Part shown: positions 11,730 to 21,672 of the stretch, piece by piece
Position numbering within the stretch: position 1 is the stretch's first letter
How the letters are laid out: every line of letters begins with the position of its first letter
Origin: Leucaena leucocephala
Taxonomy: Eukaryota; Streptophyta; Magnoliopsida; Fabales; Fabaceae
Reading direction: 5' to 3'
Assembly (NCBI GenBank): GCA_037074615.1
Contig: CM073524.1
Span: 16,569,406-16,633,405, forward strand
DNA length: 64,000 nt
The notes under the pieces: generated by a model
The model's input: the letters and a program-made list of their open reading frames with translations, nothing else
Told to the model about the DNA's origin: nothing
Databases searched by the model: none
Translations under genes and position numbers: made by a program

Positions 11730-13899
11730 GGGACACCTCATCGCCACATTCTTCACATGTCACAATTCCTGGACACCTCATCAGCTGACTCAGCATCTCC
11801 AGTCCAATCCAGTACCGGTCCGGTCCGATTTCCCACAAACTGGACTCACCGGCTAAGATTGTGCCACGTGTCCTCAACTTTTTCTTCCTCCTCTATATTG
11901 GTGCCATGTGGCATCTTACTGGCACCTGTCACGCCATCCAATGCTATCCAGATAAATCCAGGACTTTATCTGATCACCTCCTCGGTTATCGTCCCGACCG
12001 AGTAACTTTACTTTATTGAAACAGCATTAAAATAGTATTTTAATGCCACTTTTTCCCACATACTTCATGGGCTACGTTTTTGGGCCTTGGAATATTATCT
12101 TGGGTCTCTGATCAAGCTCAAGTACTCTGATGACTCGATTCCCAAGAAACAGCCCTTGGCAAATTACCAAAATACCCCTGAGTGCCCTTTCTTGTGCTAT
12201 CTTAGCCCTAAGGGTAAAATCGTCATTTCACACCCTTCTGTACTCTGTCAGGGTATATACCGACTCTAAATAACTTTATCTATATGTACGTTGGCTTCTG
12301 GGCCTATCCAGAATGACCAAAATGCCCTTCATTCATCTGTTACCCTTTAGTACAACATAGGGGCATTTTCGTAATTTCGTACTTTTCCAGGGTTTTGCAG
12401 GACACTGGCCCACCTATCAGTCCAAGGGTCTTACTGGGCCTTTGTTGGCGCCATTATTGGGCCTCTCAGGGTCTGTTACCTTCATGGCACGTATTACGAG
12501 GAATCTTCCCCTGGCCATGTTCCTCTAATATTTTATCTATTATTCACCGTTTATACACATATCCGGACACCGGCTCCTTCTGTCCAATACACTGGCCTGC
12601 GGTGTTTAGGCATCCCTGTGAGTCATATCAGTCATCTGACTGAGGTCATCCGAACTCATTCAGTCCCTTTTCAAATACCAATAAATCTCCCTATCGGATA
12701 CCCGGAGGCCTCACACTCCCGTCTGGATTTTCTATTTTGCGAATAACTTTTTCTACAGGCCTCCTATCGGTATTCTGTCAGTTTACTGACATCCGCCCCA
12801 AAAGGACGCATCATCCTGTATTTTCTCACTTATATCTGAAATCTAAGATATCCGGTATGAATTTTTATAGCTTTTGGACGATCAGTCCATTTCTGGCTAT
12901 CTGAAGTCTTCAAAAAATCCTGTATTAAGCCAGATTACCGAGCGTCACTTGCTCTCTCTACCGGTGAAATCTGGGACTGAAATGCATTCGGGCAGTCTAA
13001 ACCACTTCCGGCCTGACTTTCTTGAATTACAATTTAGCCCCAGGGAACTTTTCTTCTGTTCATTTAAATCCCTTTTTACTTGGCTAAAATTACACTTAAG
13101 GACCCCACATTTTTGTTTACTTTTCTTTTTTGGCCTTGAAACTTTCCATAATTGCACTTAAGTCCTTCCATTTCCTTTCTTTACTTTACTTGGTCTAGGG
13201 GTATTATTGTCTTTTCATACCTTACCAGAGTATTCTCTGACCCTGGTCAACTATCCAGATACCCTTTCTTGACTGTCTAACCTTAGCCAAATGACCAAAA
13301 TACCCTTTACTCATTCTTCAGTTATTCTATAACATAAGGGCATTTTCGTCATTTTGCACATTTTTCCCGGACACCGGCCCCTCTTACCACTGAACTGATA
13401 TTATGGACTGGGCCTTCCCTAGTGTCACTACGGGCCTTAGAAAACACTGTATGGCCTCTGGCCATAGTCCGATCATCTCTATTCGGACTGCTCTTCCTTT
13501 ACCGATTACAACTGTAAATTCCCATCTTCGAGAATTTTTACAGAAAAATCGGGACCTCAAATCAAAATTCTGTGTTGCATAATTCAACCCGAAATCCTTT
13601 TCTCTATCTCCCGGTATTTTTAGATATTTTATCCGGACCGGGCTATTTTTGCCTGAAAGTACGCTCCCGCGCACACTTTTCAAAAATGACCATTCTACCC
13701 TTGGTATTTCTAATTCTTTCATACACATAGAGACCTCATATGCACATTTCACAGTTCAGTGAAATGATCAGCATAATTTTCTCTATTTTCTGGCAAAATA
13801 TGGTACTCATCGGCTACCAGCCCGATCTTTCCCATAATTACGATTATGCCCTTGAATTCTCTTTCTGGCATCTCTAGGCCTAAAAATTGGGGTGTTACA

Positions 13900-13914
13900 T
13901 TTCTACCCCCCTTA
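13900..13914 (-). other. Polypurine tract of chromovirus-like element
   Basis: On the minus strand this is a purine-rich run of about 15 nt immediately before the 3' LTR. It is preceded by the conserved GAACGAAATTTATTTT-type sequence common upstream of chromovirus PPTs. Confidence 0.75.
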
Positions 13915-14153
13915 AAATAAATTTCGTTCTCAAAATTTACTTGGCATCTTAGTCAACTGTTGGAGATTGTGCCCTAGGGGCCAATCATTATCTTATGAAC
14001 ATTGTTGATTTATGAATTTCTTAATTATGTTATCATATTATTTGCATGTTTACTATGATGACAATCCTTGGATAACTCGTGATCTTATCCTAAATGTCCC
14101 TGGTCGGTCATTTATGCGGGAGCAGAGATGAAATAAGACCAGTATGACTTTGA

Positions 14154-14768
14154 TTTATTGATAAAATTATTGATAAAACTCAACTTCAAAGATTTTTGGG
14201 ATGTTTAAACTATGTTGCAGATTTTATTCCTCATCTTAGCAACTTCATTAAACCTCTTCATCAGAGACTCAAGGAAAGTCCGCCTCCGTGGACTGACCTC
14301 CATTCAAACATAGTAAGGCAGATAAAATCCCAGGTTAAGGAACTTCCGTGTCTTAGCCTTCCTGATCCCACTGCCTTCAAAATTGTTGAAACCGATGCCA
14401 GTGACATAGGTTACGGTGGCATTCTCAAACAACGTCTCGATGGAAAAGAGAAAATAATTTCTTTTATGTCCAAACATTGGAATAGCACTCAGCAAAACTA
14501 TTCCACAATTAAAAAAGAAATTTTGGCAATTGTTTTATGCATTTCCAAATTTCAATCTGATTTGTTAAACCAAAGATTTTTAATCCGCATCGATTGCAAA
14601 TCTGCAAAAGATGTTTTACAAAAGGATGTTAAAAATCTTGCATCAAAACAAGTCTTCGCCCGTTGGCAAGCAATTTTAAGTGTCTTTGATTTTGATATTG
14701 AATTTATCAAAGGAACTTCAAACTCTCTTCCAGACTTTCTCACCCGTGAATTTTTACAGGGTAGGTAA
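14154..14768 (+). pseudogene. Pararetrovirus RT C-terminus and RNase H
   Basis: The fragment starts in the conserved RT connection segment (LQRFLGCLNYVADFIP) and continues into RNase H. The RNase H shows the VETDAS motif, the YGGIL strand, NYSTIKKEILA with its Glu, and a C-terminal ID-KSAKD region. In the family, RT copies pregenomic RNA and RNase H degrades the template. The finger and palm domains, including the YxDD active site, are missing, so it cannot encode an active polymerase. It ends with TAA at 14766-14768, one base before the ATG of the next ORF. Confidence 0.88.
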
Positions 14769-14769
14769 A

Positions 14770-16221
14770 ATGTCCAGAAAAAAGAAACCACCTAGTGAGG
14801 ATGAAAAACAAAAGGGTATTCTCCAGGATGCCCAAAGCCAAACAATGTCAAGTGATGAACTTGAAGCCATCGTGCAAGCGGTGATTAAACAATATGGGAG
14901 CTCCTCTGGGGCCCATAAATCTCAAACGGAGTCTTCAACTCTATCTGGATCTTCAGTCCAGAAACCTCAAACAAAATCTGAGTCATCCACTCAGTCTGGG
15001 TCATCTACTCAGCAAATCCAAACTAGAGCCTCTTCAAAAAAGACTTTGGAATCTTATGCCCAGAGTTTTGCCCATAAAGCTCTACCAGAAAAAACCTTCG
15101 CCCAACAGTTGGCTCCTCCGCCAATACCATAGAAGGTATTAACCAAAAATCAATATGATTTGCTTAATCAACAACCAAAGGTTTTGCAGATAAATCCTTC
15201 CCAAAATCAGATAATCTCTGCTCCTATCATTTCAAAATCGGACACCCCAGCCTTTCCTAAACATAATAGGGCTATTAATATTGTCCAGATAGAACCAGAG
15301 TTTTATCATCAAAACCCAAACCAAGTGGCCTTTAAAATCTTCCCAAAAGGATTTCATTACAGGCCAAGCCAATTAAACAAAACCAGGGAGTATTATGAAT
15401 TAATATTGATTCATTATGAGTCGGCTTCAATCAAAAGAAACGCTGATAAAACAGATGAGTCTTTAATAACTCATTCTACCCTGCAGATTTTAAAAGTCCT
15501 TACTCCATCCCAGTAGGGACAAGATTTGCAAAAAATTAAACTCTTTGGAATACAATATGATCCTATTGGATACAGTTATTGGGACTATGTTGATGCATGG
15601 TACACGGTATTCTGGGATCAAAATAAACTTTTCAAACATACTTGGTTTATTTATTTTAAAACAAAAACCAAGTACGATTTCCCTCAATGGTTCGGACACT
15701 GGTGGGATTTCTTTGGACCTTTACCAGAGATGTTTCCTCCTACGGTAGTTCAAGCCTTTGAACTGTTTAAACAAAAATTCAACATTGAAGAAAAACCTTT
15801 TCCTGTTGAATTATATTATTTTTCAAACTTATCTGTTTCTTGGATTTTCTCCTGGAATTACAGATTCTCAAACACAGAAGGATCGAGATTCTTGCCTATT
15901 TTACAAAGACTTCCAACCGTAAAATGGTGGCCAAAGTTTGATCTTTCTCGCATTAATACAACTGCAGTAGAGACATGGTTTAAACGTAACCCCCAGAATC
16001 TGTGCATGACGGAACAAAGTAAGTTCCTAAACCAGAGGTCAAGGGTACAAGCTGTTCTCTCCTCAGCAAACGATAAGGTCAGCCTTATCAATCAGTTAAA
16101 CTCAATGCTCCAGATTCTGCAACAACAGGAGCAAACTCCTTCTAGTAGTCAGACTACTTCTACTCCTCCTTCAGAGCAAGGTGATGAAGAAGAATTTGTG
16201 GTAGATTTGGATGAAGATTAA
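14770..16221 (+). pseudogene. Pararetrovirus ORF2 (unknown function) with two TAG stops
   Basis: One reading frame spans about 484 codons from ATG 14770 to TAA 16219-16221. TAG codons interrupt it at 15130-15132 and 15514-15516. The N-terminal third is rich in Ser, Gln and Thr and looks disordered. The C-terminal half is folded-looking and Trp/Phe-rich, with a WFGHWWDFFG segment, and ends in an acidic tail after a Gln/Ser tract. Position downstream of RNase H matches the unassigned second ORF of florendovirus-like genomes. I do not recognise a domain, and a role is not claimed. Confidence 0.75.
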
Positions 16222-17431
16222 ACAAAAGACTTAGTTGATCGAGAAATCTGTCCTAGGTCTTTATTGTAAAACAAAATGTACTGTAGCAATAGTAACTTTT
16301 ACTGTAGCAGTATTATTTAAATAGTGAGTCACTGTAGTGTCGGCAGATACTGTGCAAATAGTGTTATAACTGGAACTGTATAAACAGTACTAACTTCCGT
16401 TAAAACACTGTTCAAACAGTAACTTCGCCAGTCTATTTAGGTCGATTCATTTCCCTCTTCTAGACAGGTTGAGTTACCCCGTCTCTGAGAACACCCTCTC
16501 TCCCTCTCTCCCGAGTGAAACCCTCTGCCCTCTCTTTTCTCTTCTCCTCTCTTACCTTCCTTCTTCTCTTCTTCTTCCCCTTTTGCTTGTGTAAGTTTTA
16601 TGTTTTAATTTAAGTATCTTTCTTTAACTTCTTTGTTCTTGATTGCTTTCTTTTCCAGTACTTATATCCTTGCCTCCTCTTATGAGCTAAGGTTGGCCGG
16701 TCTTACCGCCTTTTAGTTCATTCAAGAGCATCCCCTCTGCATGCATTTTATGATTTTGTAATGCATTAACTGGTCCGTCCAGTACTCTACTTCCTTTTCT
16801 GTCTCCATTTCATTTCTTTTCCGGTCCTTTCGGGGTCCTCCCCCAAGTTGGTATCAGAGCCAGAAGGTGAAGTATAGATGTGGTAAGTAAATTTAGATCT
16901 ATCTCTGGGATGTCAAGGTATTTGTTGAGCTTCTTAGCATAATTAAGACTGTTATTCTTCGATAGCACACAAAAGCTTATCTGTGTTATTATGCATGAGT
17001 CCTTCCGTACGACAATGGACTATAAGACCCGCTTTGAGAGGATCTAGGGCAGGTGGAACATCCTACACAGTAGTGCATAATGGCTTAGAAATAGCTTACG
17101 TGTTGGCTAGAAGTTAACAGTATGACTAATCATGCTAAGGACCTAACAAATTTCTTGATTCACAAAGATAGGTAGATTTTTATTTATCTCACCACTATGG
17201 ATCTGGAGGTGAAGATACTGATGTAAGGGAGATTTACGAATATTGAGCTTTCGTTTTCTTCTTGCTTTACTTTATTCTTATTTCTTGTTGTTATCTTCAC
17301 TTCTTATTTTGTGTTTTCTATATTCTACTTTATCGCTTTCCTTTTTCCTTTATTTCTTCTGTTCATTTACTTTCTGCTATTTACTCTTTAAGTATTTACT
17401 TTCCAGTATTTACTTTCTGTTCCTTTTACTT
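16222..17431 (+). promoter_or_regulatory. Pararetrovirus intergenic promoter and leader
   Basis: This non-coding span joins ORF2 to the MP gene. It holds repeated ACTGTAG-like motifs (16280, 16301, 16331, with weaker copies at 16349 and 16375) and a TATA-like CTATTTAG at 16433-16440. After these come a CT-rich presumed leader start (about 16490-16580), the tRNA-Met PBS at 16849 and a long T-rich stretch (17243-17430) before the MP start. This matches the layout of a pregenomic RNA promoter plus leader. The exact start site is inferred. Confidence 0.65.
16849..16862 (+). other. tRNA-Met primer binding site of pararetrovirus
   Basis: TGGTATCAGAGCCA is the standard Caulimoviridae minus-strand priming site, complementary to the 3' end of initiator tRNA-Met. 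Its place in the intergenic leader fits. It defines the conventional start of the circular viral genome map. Confidence 0.92.
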
Positions 17432-18490
17432 ATGTCTTCTTTATTCTGTTCTTTTTCTTTTAAACGAAGCGATGGAAACTCTTCTTCATCCACTTCTTCT
17501 CTAAACGATGAGGAATTAAACGCTGTAACAAGCAACTCTTCAAACAAAAGAATTTTCAAAGAAGAAATTTCTTTTCAAAACATAAACCAAAACATTGACA
17601 ATTGGACTTTACCACCAATTGCCACAAACTCACTTTATATGCAAACTGAGGATAGGAAATGGTTTTCCAAGTCTGATTACATAATCCGGACTGTTGAAGA
17701 ATCAGTTTCTGTCCAACCAGAAAAAGAAGATTTTTACCTTCTTTCAAAAAAGTCAATTGAAAAACACCAAAAGGAATATAATTTCTTACACATCGGTTGT
17801 ATTCAAATTGCAATTAAACCACTTTTTAGAAAAGGCTTAAATGTATCATGTTTATTGTGTCTCTTAGACAATAGACATAATATATTTCAAGATACAGTAC
17901 TTGCAGTAGCCGAAACTGGATTACACGATGGTCCTGTATACTTTAATTGTTATCCAGACAGGATGACTGAGTTAAAGGATGCACATGTCCATGAGTGTAT
18001 TAAACTTAAAATCCAACTACACGGTTTAAACATGAAGCCTGGATCTATACCTTCTGTTTTGATTTATAGAATACAGTACAAGGTCTCAAACACTTCGACT
18101 TCTTACGTTCAAATTCCTTTTGAAAAAGATCAAACAACTATTTTCTTAACTGATTTCAAAAATGTTAATTTGACAATCCCTAAAACGATTTTATGGGAAA
18201 ACGTTAAATTACCAGATGAATGGATTATGGAAAGAGCCTCACAGCCTTTACCACAAACCATTTCTCAGTTGAGTAGGATTACACAAACATCAGATGGGTC
18301 TGTCAGGTTATCCTTCGATCGATCCAGAAAATCCTTTTCTCAAACAAATAGGTCTGAATCTTCAATATATGAGGATTGTAGATCCCTCCAAACTGAATCA
18401 TCCAGATTCTCTTGTTCTTCAATCCCTAGACCACCTCCTGTCATTTATGGAATGACAGCAGAAACACCTTCAGTAGTCACCCAACCATAA
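17432..18490 (+). CDS. Pararetrovirus movement protein region (30K type)
   Basis: The frame is open from ATG 17432 to TAA 18488-18490. An open extension upstream to 17243 is T-rich leader giving a spurious hydrophobic stretch, so I chose the internal ATG just before the Ser-rich segment. The core (about residues 45-260) has the 30K movement-protein pattern: a hydrophobic strand IGCIQIAIKPLFRKGL, then a conserved Asp-containing LLDNRH region, and a later WENVKLP-EW segment. In the family it modifies plasmodesmata for cell-to-cell spread. The stop is immediately followed in the same frame by an ATG, so it may be a single stop splitting a former polyprotein. Confidence 0.85.
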   Translation: MSSLFCSFSFKRSDGNSSSSTSSLNDEELNAVTSNSSNKRIFKEEISFQNINQNIDNWTLPPIATNSLYMQTEDRKWFSKSDYIIRTVEESVSVQPEKEDFYLLSKKSIEKHQKEYNFLHIGCIQIAIKPLFRKGLNVSCLLCLLDNRHNIFQDTVLAVAETGLHDGPVYFNCYPDRMTELKDAHVHECIKLKIQLHGLNMKPGSIPSVLIYRIQYKVSNTSTSYVQIPFEKDQTTIFLTDFKNVNLTIPKTILWENVKLPDEWIMERASQPLPQTISQLSRITQTSDGSVRLSFDRSRKSFSQTNRSESSIYEDCRSLQTESSRFSCSSIPRPPPVIYGMTAETPSVVTQP

Positions 18491-20926
18491 ATGACTGCTA
18501 CTAATGCTTCTCTTCAGGGAATTGATAGTTCTGTAAACATTCCCCAAACAGTGTATGAAAAAGATGAAGACTTAAGATCACATGAGTCTCCAACTTATTC
18601 ATCACTAGGGATAGATCAAACTAGTTTTATTGGTGTCGTTGAAAATGATTTTCAAATTGACAAACAAACTTTGCAAAAACAATTTTATTCGGAAGATTAT
18701 ACTCTCCAGAGGAAATGGTTTTTAGAAAACTTCAAAGGATCTGTTAGAAAAAAGATTCAAGAAAAATTCTACAGATTCCTTGAAAGAATTCAAATGAATA
18801 TTTCATTTTTTGATTGGTTTGGCGAATATGCTAAGGCCACTAAATTGGAATATCCATTTGAACAAAATGTTGATGTTATTAAACACTGGACTAGTTCCAA
18901 AGGAGATGATGTATTTTCTGAATTTCCTCCAAAACAAACTGTGCAGATTCCTCAGGTAAAGGATGACAAAGATCAACCTATTCTTATTGCACCTTTTCGA
19001 TTTAAAAATGATAAATTACCTATTGATTCAAATGACATCAAAAAGATTGTTGAACAAAATAATTATACTAACTTGTATTTACAACAGTTAGGTGATCATT
19101 TTGCTCAAACATCAAACATTTCAAAAGATGCTTCTGAACCACCAAAACCTAGGATTGAAACTCCCATTTTTAAACCATTTCAGCTTAGCCCACAAATGAA
19201 GTCTGAAATCCACAACCGAAACAAGTCCAAAATGATTGATAGGATCAATCAGAAAAGACTCCAAATAGCCCAAACCATGACTATCCCAGAGTCGCCCCAA
19301 CAAGAGTCAACCTCTTCAACAGGACAACTAGGAGTCATTGACAAAGAATCCCAAACAGATTCATCATCTGAATCGCAACTCCAAATCAACCACCAACACT
19401 GGAAACAGCCCTCCAAACTATATTACCCTAGGGCTATCCCTCCAGATATTCTGGTTGAAGAACGAGTTTCCCAGAACCCAGTCTGCTTTAACGGAGATAA
19501 CATTTATGAATGGAACATAGATGGTCAAAGTGAAGCACAAATCCTTCAAACGATGCAGCAAATGACAATGTTGTGTACTGCGTATCAAACACAAAACAAT
19601 TTTACAGATGAACAAATAACAAATCTTTTGGTATCTGGTTTTACAGGTCAATTGAAAAATTGGTGGCATCATTATCTCACACCAGGGGACAAACAGGTTA
19701 TTTTTTCGTCTATCCAAACAGAGTCCGATGGAACACCTATCCTTTACAACGGTGCAACCTGTCCAGATTCTGTCCAAACATTAATTTTTACAATTGTTAA
19801 ACATTTTGTTGGTGATCCATCTATTTGGAAAGATAGATCAGCTGAATTATTGTCAAATCTTAAGTGCAGAACCCTTTCTGATTTCAGATGGTATAGGGAT
19901 ACTTTCCTTACTCGAGTTCTCACAAGAGAAGATGCCAAACAACCTTTTTGGAAAGAAAAATTCCTAGCTGGATTACCTAAATCTTTGGGTGATAAAGTTA
20001 GAGAAAATTTTAGAAATCAGAATGATGGCAAAATTCCTTATGAGTTCTTGACATACGGAGAATTAATCTCTTATGTTCAAAAAACTGCTCTTAAGATCTG
20101 TCATGATGATAGCATCCAACATCAACTTGCAAAAGAAAAAGCCATAAACCGTAGAGAGTTAGGAACTTTCTGTGAACAATTTGGCCTTCCATCCTGCAAG
20201 CAACCTCAAACTCAGAGGAAATCCCATAGAAAAACATACTATAGGAGATCCGAAAAGAAAAACAAACATGCGTACCAAAGGTTTAAACAAGATACACCTC
20301 CCCGTAGACTTAAACAGGAATTTAGATCCAAACTTAAGGTCGATTTTCCTGAACAAAACAAGGTCAAATGTTTTAAATGTGGCAAATTAGGTCATATTTC
20401 AAGATATTGTGCCCTTAGGAAAAAACTTCAGAAGATTAGGTGTATTGATGAACCTCTTCTTGAACGAATAAACAATCTTTTGATAAAAGATTCTTCCAGT
20501 TCAGAAACTGAAACAGATAATGATTCTTCTTCTGAGAATATCCAAAATATTCAAAATGACGATATTCCTGGATCATCATCTGCAATTAATGTTATCTCGA
20601 AGGAACAAGATTTACTTCTTGATATCATTGATAAACTTCCTGATTCTGAAAAAGGAGAATATTTGTTTAAGTTTAGAGAATTGGTTAGTCAACAACCTTC
20701 GACTTCTAAACTCACACTACCTTTTTCTTCAAACAAATATGATTTAACAAATATCCTAAACAAATTCCAACATTCTGTTAAACCTACCACCATCCAAGAC
20801 CTTCACCAAGAGGTACATAACCTTAAGGCTGAAGTAAGTCTGCTCAAACTCCACCAACAAGCACATGCTGAAGCCATATCCCAAATTCAGGATATACAAC
20901 TAGCATCCAAAACTGAAAAATATTGA
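18491..20926 (+). CDS. Pararetrovirus coat protein region with CCHC zinc knuckle
   Basis: The ORF is 811 codons long. The N-terminal part is Gln/Lys-rich. The central capsid region (about residues 310-560) contains IYEWNIDGQSE and a GFTGQLKNWWHHYLTP segment typical of caulimovirid coat proteins. A basic, Arg/Lys-rich tract precedes a zinc knuckle CFKCGKLGHISRYC (20370-20411), followed by an acidic Ser-rich tail and a C-terminal coiled-coil-like stretch. It would package nucleic acid. It reads in the same frame as the MP region and ends at TGA 20924-20926, where the protease continues in another frame. Confidence 0.85.
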   Translation: MTATNASLQGIDSSVNIPQTVYEKDEDLRSHESPTYSSLGIDQTSFIGVVENDFQIDKQTLQKQFYSEDYTLQRKWFLENFKGSVRKKIQEKFYRFLERIQMNISFFDWFGEYAKATKLEYPFEQNVDVIKHWTSSKGDDVFSEFPPKQTVQIPQVKDDKDQPILIAPFRFKNDKLPIDSNDIKKIVEQNNYTNLYLQQLGDHFAQTSNISKDASEPPKPRIETPIFKPFQLSPQMKSEIHNRNKSKMIDRINQKRLQIAQTMTIPESPQQESTSSTGQLGVIDKESQTDSSSESQLQINHQHWKQPSKLYYPRAIPPDILVEERVSQNPVCFNGDNIYEWNIDGQSEAQILQTMQQMTMLCTAYQTQNNFTDEQITNLLVSGFTGQLKNWWHHYLTPGDKQVIFSSIQTESDGTPILYNGATCPDSVQTLIFTIVKHFVGDPSIWKDRSAELLSNLKCRTLSDFRWYRDTFLTRVLTREDAKQPFWKEKFLAGLPKSLGDKVRENFRNQNDGKIPYEFLTYGELISYVQKTALKICHDDSIQHQLAKEKAINRRELGTFCEQFGLPSCKQPQTQRKSHRKTYYRRSEKKNKHAYQRFKQDTPPRRLKQEFRSKLKVDFPEQNKVKCFKCGKLGHISRYCALRKKLQKIRCIDEPLLERINNLLIKDSSSSETETDNDSSSENIQNIQNDDIPGSSSAINVISKEQDLLLDIIDKLPDSEKGEYLFKFRELVSQQPSTSKLTLPFSSNKYDLTNILNKFQHSVKPTTIQDLHQEVHNLKAEVSLLKLHQQAHAEAISQIQDIQLASKTEKY

Positions 20927-21672
20927 AATCAAATCTGAAGATGAAAATCAACAAAATGATGACATCTTTTTAGGTATTATTTCAAAGATTTCAATTCAAA
21001 AATTTTATATCCATGCTAAGATCATTATTCAAAATGATTTTGTTTTGGAACAAACTGTCTTATTTGACACATGTGCTGATTCTAATTGTTTTAACGAAGG
21101 AATCATTCCTACAAAATTCTTTGAAAAAACAACCGAAAGGTTTAATGGCGTCAATGGCTCACGCTTAGATGTCAGATACAAAGTTTCAAACGTTGTTGTT
21201 GAAAACGGCAATTTAAAAATCGAAACTCCGTTTATTTTGGTCAAAAACATGGGAACCCAAATCATTCTTGGTGCGCCTTTTGCAAGGTTATTATTTCCCT
21301 ATATGACTGATGAAAATGGAATTTCAAAAGAGTATTTGGGTAAAACAATTTTATTCCCTTTTACTCAAAAGCCGAAAATCAAGGAGCTCAATTTCTTGAC
21401 TTCCAAACAACGACAAATAAACTTTTTAAAAGAAGAGATTTCTTTTCAACATTTAGAAAGGCAACTATGTCAAAAAGATGTTCAAAAGAAAATACAAACT
21501 TGTCTTGAACAAATTCACAAAACTATTTGTTCTGACTTACCAAACGCTTTTTGGAATAGAAAACAACATATGGTTAATTTGCCGTATGAAAAAGATTTTT
21601 CTGAAAAAAAAAATCCCAACAAAGGCCAGACCCATTCAGATGAGTCCGGAGCTTTTGAAGATATATAGAGAT
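20899..21672 (+). pseudogene. Pararetrovirus aspartic protease and start of RT
   Basis: The frame opens after a TAG near 20896 and overlaps the end of the coat region. The aspartic protease active-site region is near 21060 and reads VLFDTCADSN, with Cys where Asp-[ST]-Gly is usual. A GAPF segment (about 21270) matches the second conserved block. RT's N-terminal KARPIQMSPE motif is readable near 21625-21655, but in a shifted frame, and homology ends about 21672. No ATG lies upstream in frame, consistent with a frameshifted polyprotein. Confidence 0.78.

Larger units (their letters stand above)
8835..13899 (-). mobile_element. 3' LTR of chromovirus-like element, interrupted
   Basis: It begins TGAAACATCC at 8835 and ends GGTGTTACA at 13899. 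It is interrupted by the solo LTR 10307-11729. Without that insert it would be about 3.6 kb. Compared with the 5' LTR it retains roughly 120 bp (about 12711-12830) that is absent near 30500. Confidence 0.88.
14154..21672 (+). mobile_element. Endogenous pararetrovirus (Caulimoviridae-like), permuted and defective
   Basis: The order is C-terminal RT/RNase H (14154-14768), ORF2 (14770-16221), intergenic leader with tRNA-Met PBS (16849), movement protein, coat protein, protease and the first residues of RT (to 21672). A circular genome opened inside RT gives this order, but the central RT of roughly 0.9 kb is absent. Lesions are in-frame stops in ORF2, a stop between the MP and CP regions, and a frame change between CP and protease. 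The MP-CP-PR-RT-RH order with one downstream ORF resembles florendoviruses, but the genus is uncertain. It lies in the same strand as its host LTR. Confidence 0.9.

Noticed and set aside
12395..13161. Several 80-95 codon ORFs also found at 30158-30829
   Set aside because: They lie in duplicated LTR sequence. Conservation is explained by the two LTR copies, and overlapping frames on both strands are equally open.
13384..13752. 122-codon minus-strand ORF repeated at 31052-31420 and partly at 47730-48056
   Set aside because: It is LTR sequence shared by three copies and lies near the LTR 5' end upstream of the promoter. It lacks recognisable domain features, and a plus-strand frame overlaps it.
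17243..17431. Hydrophobic N-terminal extension (possible signal or membrane segment) on the viral movement protein
   Set aside because: It opens with TTG and is translated from a T-rich leader. The ATG at 17432 directly precedes the conserved part.
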